NCBI RefSeq assembly: GCF_963576675.1
Contig: NC_088911.1
Coordinates: 133,117,929 to 133,181,928, forward strand
Length of the DNA: 64,000 bases
Direction: 5' to 3'
Origin: Euphorbia lathyris
Lineage: Eukaryota; Streptophyta; Magnoliopsida; Malpighiales; Euphorbiaceae
Shown: positions 21,021 through 31,460 of the stretch, one piece after another
Layout: every line of letters starts with the position of its first letter
How positions within the stretch are numbered: the first letter of the stretch is position 1
Program-made: the position numbers and the translations under genes
The notes under the pieces: model-generated
Told to the model about the DNA's origin: nothing
The model's database searches: none
What the model saw: the letters and a program-made list of their open reading frames with translations, nothing else

Positions 21021-21752
21021 CCGTAATGGATGTGATGACAAATATCTTTATTTGATTGTAATGATAAATTTTATATATAATAATAATTGTAATTACAATT
21101 AAAATTATTAAATACAATTGTAAACATATTTTAACATTCATAATAAGTTAACCACAATAAACATGAAAACTATAAATATATTTAGAAATAATTAATATTT
21201 GAAGTTTAAATATGTCAAAATATATAATGAAACTCACAAGATATCATAATCAAAATTAACCTAACATATTAGGTCAAAAATTTACATCAAGTTAACCTAT
21301 AAAATTAATTATGTCAAAATATATGTAAGAGCTATATGAGCTAGTAAATTGGTTATGTCCGCATTTAACTGTCAATCAGTCTTATCTTTCACTTGTTGTA
21401 GATGTGGTTTTGTCCGCATTAAAGCCATCAAGGAGCTCCTCTATGGTCTCATATGTGTTTCTTATCCCTTGAATTTCAGTAAGATGATGCTCTTGAACAA
21501 GTAGCAGCAATAACAGCAAGCAATAACAAGGAAACATATAATTACCAGCTTATAAAGTTACACTATCAACATAACAGAAAATGCATGAAAGCTGAACAGA
21601 ATATGTTGAAATAGAAACTTGTAAGACCAATTAACGAGTACAAAATTGAAAGAAAATGTTGAGCACTTAGATCTATCTTTAATTTTCTATTCTAATTTTT
21701 GTAGCATAATTGTATTCTGGTGTAGTGAATCTGGGCATTATGGAAGAACAAA

Positions 21753-22287
21753 GGGTTAAGGTGCAATTTTACTCCTAACGTCTAAAATGGTGCAATTTTG
21801 CCCCTAACATTTGTAGCCAAGAACAATTTTACCACTGATGTTGGTAATTTGGGTCAATTTCATATACTATTATAAAACATATATATTTTTGTTCATTATT
21901 TTGCATCAATTGCATATCAATTCATTCTAAAAGGATTTCATGTTTTTTATAATTTAATAATAGAATTGGAGATTAATATTTATAAATTCGGTAAATTTTT
22001 TGATTTTTTTTGTCTAATTCGTACAAAAGACAGTATTTTTTTTTTCACACCCCAACATATGTTTATGATTTGTTAATAAAATAACGCACATGTGAAGTGT
22101 AGATGATAAGATTCATGACCGAGAAGATAATTTGATGAATTATTTCTGAAATTGGCCCAATTTATCAACGTTAAGGGTAAAATTGCTTTTGGCTACAAAC
22201 ATTAGGGGTAAAATTGCACCATTTTAGACGTTAGGGATAAAATTGCTCCTGATTCAAAACGTTAGGGGTATTTTTGCACCTTAACCC
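21753..22287. mobile_element. long-TIR MULE-like non-autonomous element
   Basis: Both ends read GGGTTAAGGTGCAA inward, and the inverted similarity extends roughly 140 bp with phrases such as GGTGCAATTTTGCCCCTAAC repeated in each arm. The flanks AAGAACAAA and AGAAACAAA are near-matching 9-mers, consistent with a Mutator-type duplication. The AT-rich centre has no gene. Confidence 0.75.
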
Positions 22288-22883
22288 AGAAACAAAAGAA
22301 TATCATTCAACATCAAAAGAGTTCCAACATAATAATTATCAAAACTTCAAACTAAATTTAGAATTCAATTAAACCTTCATGAAAAACAGAAAAATATATT
22401 CAGAACTAATTATAATCAAATTAATGAACATGATTCAACTTCACACAAACCAATGTAACAAAACAAAATCATGCTAATCATGTTCCTTCCAATACATATT
22501 AAATCAACATACCAATCATAAATAAAAAAGAAAAATCACTCTGCCGTTGAAAGCAAAATTCCGGCAAACATAAGTGCAATAGCCTTGGAACAACAAGTTT
22601 AAAACCTAAAGTATAGAATAATTTTTTTCCTATCTTCATAAGATAATTCGCAGCTCAATTTATAGATTGAAGAAAAAACTGATCGAGATTCAAACTTGTA
22701 GCAGACAAAAACGGGTAGATAACATTAATACAAAACAGATTCAACTGATTAAATTGAAACTTGCACACTTAAATCTGAAAAAAATTGAACCCGTGCACAA
22801 CACAGGTCCATCCCGCCATGTGTTTTTAATTCCACAAATTTATGAGGTTGCTGGGACTCAACCCTCGACCGTTTGGTCCTAGC
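22288..22883. other. CACTA interior, no gene seen
   Basis: AT-rich DNA without credible coding content. The 71-codon frame at 22667-22882 has no recognisable domain and is in part the antisense of a retroelement relic beginning at 22884. Confidence 0.5.
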
Positions 22884-22974
22884 GGCTCTGATACCATGTC
22901 ATGGAACCATTGAACTAAAAGTTCGAACTTATAGTTAAGGTCCAGTCATATATCTTATATTAATCTCCGACACA
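22884..22974 (-). repeat. possible LTR and PBS relic on the minus strand
   Basis: Read on the minus strand, a short sequence starting about TGTCGGAG and ending CCATGACA is followed at once by TGGTATCAGAGCC (22896-22884), the tRNA-Met primer-site wording seen in other elements here. A second LTR was not found, so this may be a TRIM fragment. Confidence 0.4.
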
Positions 22975-23484
22975 TATGAAGCAAAAGCTTTCAAAATTAC
23001 CAAAGCAAAAGCTTTCAAACTTACCAAAAATCATACGAAAAAGATATCAAACAATCGTCTTCAAATTGAGGTAAACATCAAAGTATAAAAGAAGACATCA
23101 GAGAGGGACTAGGAAAGATGTATTGATGTTGAACACTTGCCCGAAATTGAATTCAGATAAGTTTGCAATCAATGACAAGTCAACCAGACTTTATTAACAT
23201 CGACCATCTGAAAATTCAATTCAAAAGTACCAAATTTCAAAAGCAAAATTCATGTGAAGGAAAATAAAATAGAAATTAAGAATATGCATAAACATAAATG
23301 AATTGAGACAGAGGTAGCAAGCATTTACCTTGGTTTAGCAGAGCCGAATAAATGTACTATCTATCAGAAATAATCGCTTTCTTCCTACTTGACTCCCTCA
23401 ACAAACACTCTCCTTCCTGGAGATTTTTCTGTTGCTTAAATTAAATACAGAATCATTCCAACCGGTTTGATTCAGAATCATTCC
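22975..23484. other. CACTA interior left of the Tork element
   Basis: No gene seen. Near 22980 the short block GCAAAAGCTTTCAAA..TTACCAAA is duplicated in tandem. The last five bases, ATTCC, are the left target duplication of the copia element. Confidence 0.5.
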
Positions 23485-24191
23485 TGTTATGGGTACCGCC
23501 CATATTTAAAGTCCATTTATTATTAATTTTGGCTTCTTTGAGAAGCTATATTAATGTGTATTTATTGGAATGAGTTGTATTCATTTAATATAAGTGAAGG
23601 AAGAAGAAAAGACACACACCAAAAGGAGATTTTCGGATTTGGCCTTTTCTCTCATTAGGTCAGTTCACGTTTTTGTCGATTCCCGGAGATTGAACCGTCG
23701 GATCGTCACGATTTTTGGACAGGAGCTTCTAGACATATTGTTCCTTGTTCTCACCATTGGGATTTCCGTTCGGAGGTCGGGAAGGTCTGTTCGGAGTTGG
23801 GGCAGATTGTAGACTGATTTCTTCTCTTTCTTGGTATTTGTCTACTTCTTCAAATCTCTTATTGTTTCATGATTGTTGGTGGGTTATAAACCTTTTGTAA
23901 GACTTTATTGAGTTTGTTTTGCCCTCAATTTTATCATAATAAGAGAAGTAGAGTGGACTCCTCAAAGGTCCCGTGGTTTTTACTCTTCACACCGAAGAGG
24001 TTTTCCACGTATAAATCTTGTGTTGTTGATTGTGGTTTTGGATTTCCATTCTTGTGGTTATAGTTGCTATTTTGATTTGGACTTGGGTTGTGCTTTGGTT
24101 GATTGTTTATTAGATTGATCCTTGTGGTGTTGTTATTGGTATTCCGCGTATTTGATTGTTGTTATTGGTAACCCGTCTTTTGGGTCCTTCA
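23485..24191 (+). repeat. 5' LTR of the Tork-type element
   Basis: TGTTATGGG...CCTTCA, matched by the copy at 33921-34626. It contains the segment (about 23657-23810) shared with the Angela LTRs. Confidence 0.92.
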
Positions 24192-24193
24192 AT

Positions 24194-24205
24194 TGGTATC
24201 AGAGC
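24194..24205 (+). promoter_or_regulatory. primer binding site of the Tork-type element
   Basis: TGGTATCAGAGC lies two bases after the 5' LTR and is complementary to the 3' end of plant initiator tRNA-Met, the usual primer of copia elements. Confidence 0.85.
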
Positions 24206-24227
24206 AAGGTTAATTTTGGAGTTAGCT

Positions 24228-25679
24228 ATGGAATCTAATAGCAATAATAGTTCTATGGTTAAATTGACATCAACCAATTATTCTATATGGAGACCTATGA
24301 TGGAAGATTTGTTATTTTGCAAAGATTTGTATGACCCAATTGATGCAGAAACCAAAGAGGATGGTAGTGTGTCTAAACCGGTTAAACCTGAAAAGATGGA
24401 AGATAGAGAATGGGAAAAGTTGAAAAGAAAGACTTTGGGGACTATCAGACAATGGGTTGATATTAGCATTTTCAACCATGTTTCTCAAGAGTCTGACCCA
24501 TATGATTTGTGGAAGAAATTAGAAGGTCTTTATGAAAGAAAGACTGCTCATAATAAGGCTTCTTTGATTAAGAGGCTTGTTAATTTGAAGTTGAAAAGTG
24601 GGAAGTCAGTTTCTGAGCATCTTAGTGATTTTCAAGATATAATCAACAAACTTACCACTATGAAGATTATTCTTGATGATGAGTTGCAGGCTTTATTTCT
24701 ATTGAGTTCATTGCCAGATAGTTGGGAAACTCTTGTTGTGACTATTAGTAACTCTGCTCCTGATGGTGTACTTTCTTTGGATGTGATTAAAGAGAGTATG
24801 TTTAATGAAGAGATAAGAAGAAAGGAGATGGGAGTTGATAATTCACAAGCTCTTGTTGTTGAGAACAGAGGTAGAGGCAAGAGTAGAGGTCCAAAGAGGC
24901 GTGGTAACTCAAGAGGTAGGTCTAAGTCCAGAGATGGGAAAGAGCCTATGGTATGTCATCACTGCAACAAACCGGGTCACATAAAGAAATATTGCTACCG
25001 TTGGAAAAGAGAACAAGGCAAGAAGCAAGATTCTCAGAAGGAGGGAGATGACAAAAATACTGCAGCTGTCACTTCTAAAAGTGATGATGGTGTTTCTTTG
25101 ATTTGTGCAACTAGTGAGTGTCATCATGTTGATGGTTCAGGCACAGAGTGACTTGTTGATACAGGAGCTTCCTATCATTGTGTTCCTAGAAGGGAATACT
25201 TCTTGAACTACAAAGTAGGAGATTTTGGTAGTGTCAAGATGGGAAATCAGAGTTCGACAAGCATTGTTGGCATGGGTGATATTCGGGTGAAGACAAGTGT
25301 TGGGTGCATGCTTATATTGAAGAATGTGCGCCATATTCCCGATATATGCCTTAACTTGTTGTCTGCAAATGTTCTTGATCTAGAAGGATTCAGACATACG
25401 TTTGGAGATGGCAAATGGAGATTGTCCAAGGGTTCATTGACAGTTGCCCGAGGTGATTTGTGTTACTCTTTGTATAAAACATATTTGAATGTATGTTCTG
25501 GTGAGCTAAATGTAGTTGAAGAAAAGAACTCTCCAAATTTGTGGCATAGAAGATTGGGACACATGACAGATAAAGGGTTAAAACTTTTGGTAGGTAAATC
25601 TCTTATTCCTGTTGATAAATCTGTTTCTTTTGACCTTTGTGATTATTGCTTAGCGGGAAAGCAACATAGAGCTTCCTAC
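24228..25679 (+). pseudogene. copia gag, protease and GAG-pre-integrase, truncated
   Basis: The first ATG after the PBS (24228) opens gag: MESNSNNSS, the gag core with WKKLEGLYE, and a zinc knuckle CHHCNKPGHIKKYC near codon 245. A TGA at 25149-25151 replaces what is probably Trp just before the protease site LVDTGASYHC; the same frame then continues. The pre-integrase finger LWHRRLGH...CDYCLAGK ends the copia part near 25679, where the frame passes directly into Athila gag sequence. Gag would form the particle and the protease would cleave the polyprotein; neither the stop nor the fusion allows this. Confidence 0.88.
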
Positions 25680-26375
25680 GGGAACCCTAGCATGTTGAGG
25701 CCTCCAAATAGGTTTGTTAATGAGCACAGGGAAAACGAATTGGGAATGTTCCCTTACGAACAAGCAAGCCAAGTTCCTCCACAACCCTCTAGCTCACGAG
25801 ATGAGGTGCTGTCCCTTTTGAAAGGAATATCAGCCCGACTTACAATCAACGAGGAGGTTTGCAAGGACTTGAGCAACCAACTGGCTCAAATAAACCAAGA
25901 GATGCAAAAGCAATCCCGAGATGCTCTCCCAAGCATAAAGGAAAATATAAAAATCCCACAAAGGGAATCAGCTCAAGCCATCGCTTTAAGGAATGACAAA
26001 AAGGTAGAACCAAGTCCACTATCACATGCATCACACAAGGTAAGTGAAGAACCGGAAGCGGTAAGCAACCCCGGTTCAAAATCTGAAATTCTAAATCATG
26101 TGGTAGAGATAAAAGATCAAATCAAAACTTGTGTATCTCAATTACCTTTTCCTCAAACATTAGAAAAGTTTAGGTTTGTTTCATGCTCAGAAGTTTTCAT
26201 TCTCTTCGACCTACCAAGAGAATCCAAAAGGGAGCAAACCAAACTTTTTCATAATATGTTTAAATTCGGCCTCCTGCTTTCATTAAACTTATTAGAGGCT
26301 CTTAATCCGTTTTGTAGGTACGGATTATTTATTCAGGAATTTGAATTCCTAATGCGAGTAGAAGCATACACCTAG
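25680..26375 (+). pseudogene. Athila gag C-terminal fragment
   Basis: The frame, continuous with the copia gag-pol, reads a linker followed by LSNQLAQINQEMQKQ, ALPSIKENIKIPQ and an AIALRNDKK block that lines up with the NPKE...AITLRSGK region near the end of Athila gag. LPFPQTLEKF also fits. After about residue 175 the similarity fails, and it ends at TAG 26373-26375. Downstream at 26403-26440, CGCTTCTTGGGAGGCAACCC is a phrase I associate with the region after pol in Athila elements, so pol was deleted. Confidence 0.65.
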
Positions 26376-26684
26376 GCGAGAATTCTATGTCGAGCTCACC
26401 GACTATAACGTAGCGCTTCTTGGGAGGCAACCCAAGTTTTAATAAAACTTTTCAGGTTTGTTTTATTTAGATTATACATTGATCTTTTAGTTTAGTCTTT
26501 TTAGTTTTCTTTTACGTTTTTTTTAAGTGTTCGTTTAAAAAAATAAATAAATAATAAATAAATAAATATGTTTTTTTTAGTTGTTTAGTTTTATTTTATT
26601 TTATTTTATTTTTATTTTTTATTTTTTTTTAAGTTTTCAGGTTTAAAATAAAATTAAAAAAAAAAAAAAATTGGCCCCAGGAGG

Positions 26685-26943
26685 CCCAGCTCGCCGAGCA
26701 GTGCCCTACTCGGCGAGCAGGGCACTGCCGCCTAGCTCGGCGAGCAGGGCACTGCTCGCCGCGAGCTGGGCGCTGGCGCCCAGCCCGCCGCTGGGCACTG
26801 CGCCCAGCGGCAGTGCCCAGCTCGCCGCTGGGCACTGCGCCCAGCGGCAGTGCCCAGCCCGCCGCTGGGCACTGCGCCCAACACGCCGCTGGGCACTGGC
26901 GCCCAGCACGCCGCTGGGCGCTGGCGCGCAGCCTGCCGCTGGG
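26685..26943. repeat. GC-rich palindromic tandem array, left part
   Basis: In very AT-rich surroundings this block repeats CTCGGCGAGCAG and CCGCTGGGCACTGCGCCCAG units, many of them self-complementary. It continues at 29689-29770 across the nested LTR element, whose target duplication CTGGG comes from a repeat unit. The long ORFs on both strands arise from this composition and are not credible genes. Confidence 0.85.
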
Positions 26944-27683
26944 TGTCACGGGCGGAGATTTGGCCGTAGGCAAATCTCAGCCCGTGGCTCAGACCAAGGT
27001 GTTAATATGGGCACAACAAAGGCATCGCAGAAGGGTTGCGGCAGAATTGTGGAAAATCTGGCCATCGGCGGGGAATTGCGGCAGCGGCGGGAAGATCGGG
27101 CCCGTGGAGAACGTCCATGCCAATTCTCCCAAATGGGCCAACTTTCCCCGCATGATCCAAAGGCTATAGGCTTAATATATTATATAAGGGATCTCCATAA
27201 AAGATTAGAACAAACGGGAACCTCTAGACGTACCTTTGGAATATTTGTGGTGTGTGGGGCTTATGTATGTCTGGCGACAGCAGGACCCGAGTTGGTATAA
27301 GACACACTATAGGGGGGACAGGGTCTCAGGCGTCGGATCTCCGCCAACCCCTGGGCCAGTTTTCGGGACTGGTTTAAGTGATCCACCCTAGTCCACTAGG
27401 GACTAGGAGAGTCGGGCATCCGGCCTTCGGGAAGGGAGGCGGATGTCTCCGTTCGGGTGGAATCCCGGCGGACACTTTGGGTGGGCCCATAGTGCGAGTT
27501 GTTTCTATGTCGAGGTTTAACCACAATAAACCCCCCCGGGACGGATTACGGATATATGAATTGACGGAATGTCTTCAGTAAAAAGGGGATAGACCCCTTC
27601 GGATGGTGTTGGCTGGCCGAGACTCGGGGAAACCTCGGCGCCACACAGGACATTGGCTAGGCCTTCGGATGTGCCCCGTGATA
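26944..27683 (+). repeat. 5' LTR of the non-autonomous LTR element
   Basis: TGTCACGGGC to CCCCGTGATA; the ends form a TGTCACGGG/CCCGTGACA inverted repeat except for one substitution at the right end. Confidence 0.9.
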
Positions 27684-28940
27684 AGTGGTGTCAGAGCCCA
27701 AACCTTGCAAAGGCTTTACGAAGTGGGCAATATGGCCTTAACTATGGAAGCTCTTTGTCGGGTAGGCGATCGAATTAAGCGATTTATTTGCGAAGTAGTC
27801 GAGCGATATCGAACTTCCCCAATGAGTTGACGGACAATATTTTTACGATGCTTTTAACTGAAATTATTTTGAGATGCTTTTCAGATTAATGTAAAGCCGT
27901 GGATTGCCAGGGCTATCCTGTGAAGCTTTTACCCAATTTGTTGGAATGCGGAAATGACCAACGGGAATTGGAAAATGATACGAGATACCACCCCTTTAAG
28001 TGGGGGAGAGTCCGTAAGCGGATTGTCAGAATGTGAAATTTCGGAAATCGGTTTGAGACGAAGTGTCGCAAGAATGGACTGTTGGGTCCTGGTTTGACGA
28101 AGTAGGATTTTGGGTAGTCCGAATTCCGGCCTACCAGGATTCAATGGAAAATTGCTTGTGCCTTCTCGGGTAATCGTTAAAACTCGTTAATGAGTTACGG
28201 ATAAATCGGAAACTATCCATACGGTGAAAATTGACGCTAATACGGAATATATGTATATCAAATGGGCATTATTGCCTCGTCTATCGTTACGAAAGATAGA
28301 CTTCGGAAGTGATTGTGGGAATCGGATAGAATATTCGAGTGGGATACTCAGTGGCCTTGTAAGGCCTCATATGAATAAATATTCGGAAGTTTATATTTGA
28401 CCTAAGAAGGTCGTGAAATCAAGTTGCGTAAACTCGGTCGACCCAAAGTGGTCCTATAACGGAATGTGTTGATTTTAATGCCCCGGGGCCCCGATGGAAA
28501 TGGAAATATTGTGAATTTGGCCGTGATCACTCGAGTAAATTGTTGGCGGGGGCCAACTTGTGAATATAAGTATATAATCGTATAAGATATGGAATACTCG
28601 GATAAATGATATTAGAAACACTAGAAGAAATTTTTCACATTTTTCAAACTTTTGATGAATTTTCTTTTTTTTTTATTTCTGTTATTGTGGAAGTGTAATC
28701 TTTCAAGTGCAGTGGCTAGAGTTCTTAATCAGTTGGAGGTTTGGCAAGTCGCGGAATGGTGGTTGGAATTGAGTCAAGTTTTCAAAGGGTAAAGGTCGAA
28801 GAACTCGAAGCAAGCGGAGTTTAGTGGGGATAATGAAGCGGGGGTCGATTATTGTTGAACCTTGATTGTTGTTCGGGGTGAAGTGAATTTCTCCTTTCGA
28901 ATCCATCAACGAGGTCGTTGATAATCCAAGTGGGGGAGAG
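27684..28940 (+). other. interior of the non-autonomous LTR element
   Basis: It begins with the primer site. An ORF crossing the LTR boundary (27603-27830) ends in a short peptide, TLQRLYEVGNMALTMEALCR, that could be a gag relic but matches nothing I recognise. A second purine tract, AAGTGGGGGAGAG, occurs at about 27999-28011. The rest is non-coding. Confidence 0.7.
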
Positions 28941-29688
28941 TGTCATGGGCGGAGATTTGGTCGTAGGCAAATCTCAGCCCGTGGCTCAGACCAAGGTGTT
29001 AATATGGGCACAACAAAGGCATCGCAGAAGGGTTGCGGCAGAATTGTGGAAAATCTGGCCATCGGCGGGGAATTGCGGCAGCGGCGGGAAGATCGGGCCC
29101 GTGCAGAATGTCCATGCCAATTCTCCCAAATGGGGCAACTTTCCCCGCATGATCCAAAGGCTATAGGCTTAATATATTATATAAGGGATCTCCATAAAAG
29201 ATTAGAACAAACGGGAACCTCTAGACGTACCTTTGGAATATTTGTGGTGTGTGGGGCTTATGTATGTCTGGCGACAGCAGGACCCGAGTTGGTATAAGAC
29301 ACACTATAGGGGGGGACAGGGTCTCAGGCGTCGGATCTCCGCCAACCCCTGGGCCAGTTGTCGGGACTGGTTTAAGTGATCCACCCTAGTCCACTAGGGA
29401 CTAGGAGAGTCGGGCATCCGGCCTTCGGGAAGGGAGGCGGATGTCTCCGTTCGGGTGGAATCCCGGCGGACACTTTGGGTGGGCCTATAGTGCGAGTTGT
29501 TTCTATGTCGAGGTTTAACCATAATAAACCCCCCCCCCCCCCGGGACGGATTACGGATATATGAATTGACGGAATGTCTTCGGTAAAAAGGGGATAGACC
29601 CCTTCGGATGGTGTTGGCTGGCCGAGACTCGGGGAAACCTCGGTGCCACACGGGACATTGGCTAGGCCTTCGGATGTGCCCCGTGACA
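28941..29688 (+). repeat. 3' LTR of the non-autonomous LTR element
   Basis: TGTCATGGGC to CCCCGTGACA, matching the 5' LTR, with a 14-C run at 29529-29542. Confidence 0.9.
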
Positions 29689-29770
29689 CTGGGCACTGCG
29701 CCCAGCCCGCCGCTGGGCATTGCCGCCCCAGCCCGCCGCTGGGCACTGCCGCCCAGCCCGCTGCTCGGCC
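29689..29770. repeat. GC-rich palindromic array, right part
   Basis: Continues the CTGGGCACTGCGCCCAGCC units found at 26685-26943 after the nested element; ends near CTGCTCGGCCGC. Confidence 0.85.
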
Positions 29771-31440
29771 GCAATAAGCAACGGTTCGGGATTTTTTCCC
29801 GAACGAAGCTGAAATAAATAAATAATAATAATAATAAAAAAGAAAAAAAAATTTGCCACCGCAATTCGTCAAGATTTTGGCGATTGCGATAAAACCCGTA
29901 AATTTGTCTTCTCCACCCTAACTTTTTGCACTTGTACTCTATGGTTTGTGATGCAATGTTGGAACGTATTGCATATTTTTAGTGTGAGGAGGAGGGGTAG
30001 ACAAACTTACAAAAATTGTATAATTTTTAAATTTTTGTTGCGTCGTGTCTAGTTCAGTTTAGCGTTTTTGGGTTTTATTTATGTTTTGCATGTTTAGGAC
30101 CTAAAACCGTGAACCTCCTTCGAATCTAAACTTCGTTATTTGTCTTTGAGGGCTGAGAACCGAATCTAAAATTGCATGACAACTAGTTTAGGTGTGGGAC
30201 ACAACTCTTGTATCTGTAAAAGCATGAGCTAAGGTTTGCATTTAGACCCTACTTTTGAAGAAATGCTAAAATCATTACTTAGGTATATAACTTAAGAATC
30301 GAAGGCATGTGACATTAAACTTGAGTTTGGGGAAAACTAGTAAACACAAAATTGAAACCCAAAGAATTGTGAGTTGAATTTGAGCCTAAGAGCGAACATC
30401 AAAAAGCTCTTTTTCTTGACATTTTTGTGTGAAAGCTTTGACTTGTGGAAGATTACAGATTTTGCACCTAATACTGTGTTGAACCTACATGCGATGGTTT
30501 GAGATGGTAAACGATGAATCAGCCTCATTAGACTTAACCATTTTCTTTACCTTATTTTTTCTTTTTCATCCACTCTAGGAAGCCCCTTTGCTCCTATATT
30601 TTTGTAGTTTATAGATTTTTCTTTCGTTCTAACCTGTTTTTGCAAACCACAACTTGGTTTGCTACTTAACCCAATTTCTTGTGCAAAGCTCAAATAGAGC
30701 CATTGTTTTCTTCTAGCGCTTTATCTTTGTTTATGGCATTACAGTAGCAAGCCAAAAGGCTAAGAAGTGAATGAGCATCACTATCCCAAAAAGAAAAAAA
30801 AGAGAAAAACAGAAAAAAAAGAAAGAAAAAGAAAAGAAAAGAGACGAACAAAAGGGAAGAACTTCATTCCCCAGTTCTTAAAAATCAAAAAACGTCTCAA
30901 GAAAACATTCCAAAAAGAAAATAATAAGGGATGAATAAAAAGCTCAGTCACTTCATATTTGCTAAAGTCATTTAAACTTAGTTTTTGTAGCGCTAGAACT
31001 ATTAACCCTTGTTGTACATTTAACCCTCTAACCACATTACAACCCCGATTAGAGGCTGTTTTTGATATCATCAGAATCATATAGCATAGTAGACGAACAC
31101 GGATGAACATGCAAAATCAACGTAATCCTAAGCAAGAACATAAGCCGACAACACTTTAGCCACCAAAATTGTGTGAAATGAGTGAACTACCTATGGTGAG
31201 GTGTTTTACTTAGCGATCCCCTTAAGCTCGTTTAATTGAACATGTGTCCTTTTGCTTAAAACTATGACCTATGATAATTGAAATGCGGCTTTTTGACATC
31301 GTGTCTCTACTTTGTATTTCCGAATGCATGTAATTACAGATGCTCGAAATTGTGTCAAGCACCTAGTCAAACCGGGAGGTTTTCTAGCTTGCTTGTGATT
31401 GCGGGTTTAGTTTTTTTTAGTTTACTTGGGGACAAGTAAA
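29771..31440 (+). other. 3' internal region of Athila element 2, non-coding
   Basis: AT-rich, with AGTGTGAGGAGGAGGGGTAG (29969-30000), a purine-rich block at 30786-30930, and scattered stops. No env-like gene is found here, unlike in Athila 1. The 109-codon minus-strand frame at 30781-31110 is a poly-Phe/Leu reading of the purine block. Confidence 0.6.
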
Positions 31441-31460
31441 GTTTTAAGTGCGAGGAGGTT
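31441..31460 (+). promoter_or_regulatory. polypurine tract of Athila element 2
   Basis: GTTTTAAGTGCGAGGAGGTT lies immediately before the LTR start TGATAGGGG, in the position of the plus-strand primer. Confidence 0.6.

Larger units (their letters stand above)
26944..29688 (+). mobile_element. small non-autonomous LTR retrotransposon (TRIM/LARD-like), complete
   Basis: LTRs at 26944-27683 and 28941-29688 (about 740 bp) start TGTCAC/TGGG and end CCCCGTGA(C/T)A. The element is flanked by exact CTGGG (26939-26943 and 29689-29693). A primer-site-like TGGTGTCAGAGCCC follows the 5' LTR at 27687, and a polypurine tract AAGTGGGGGAGAG (28928-28940) precedes the 3' LTR. The 1.26-kb interior has no recognisable gag or pol, so it needs proteins from another element. 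The LTRs differ at about a dozen sites by eye, plus a C-run of 7 versus 14. Confidence 0.9.

Noticed and set aside
26629..27300. Long overlapping ORFs on both strands (up to 209 codons), Ala/Pro/Gly-rich
   Set aside because: They come from the GC-rich palindromic array and from the LTR of the nested element; the same frames repeat in the second LTR and have no domain.
30781..31110. 109-codon minus-strand ORF, Phe/Leu-rich, looking like membrane spans
   Set aside because: It reads a purine-rich tract (GAAAAAG words) in reverse; not a credible membrane protein.
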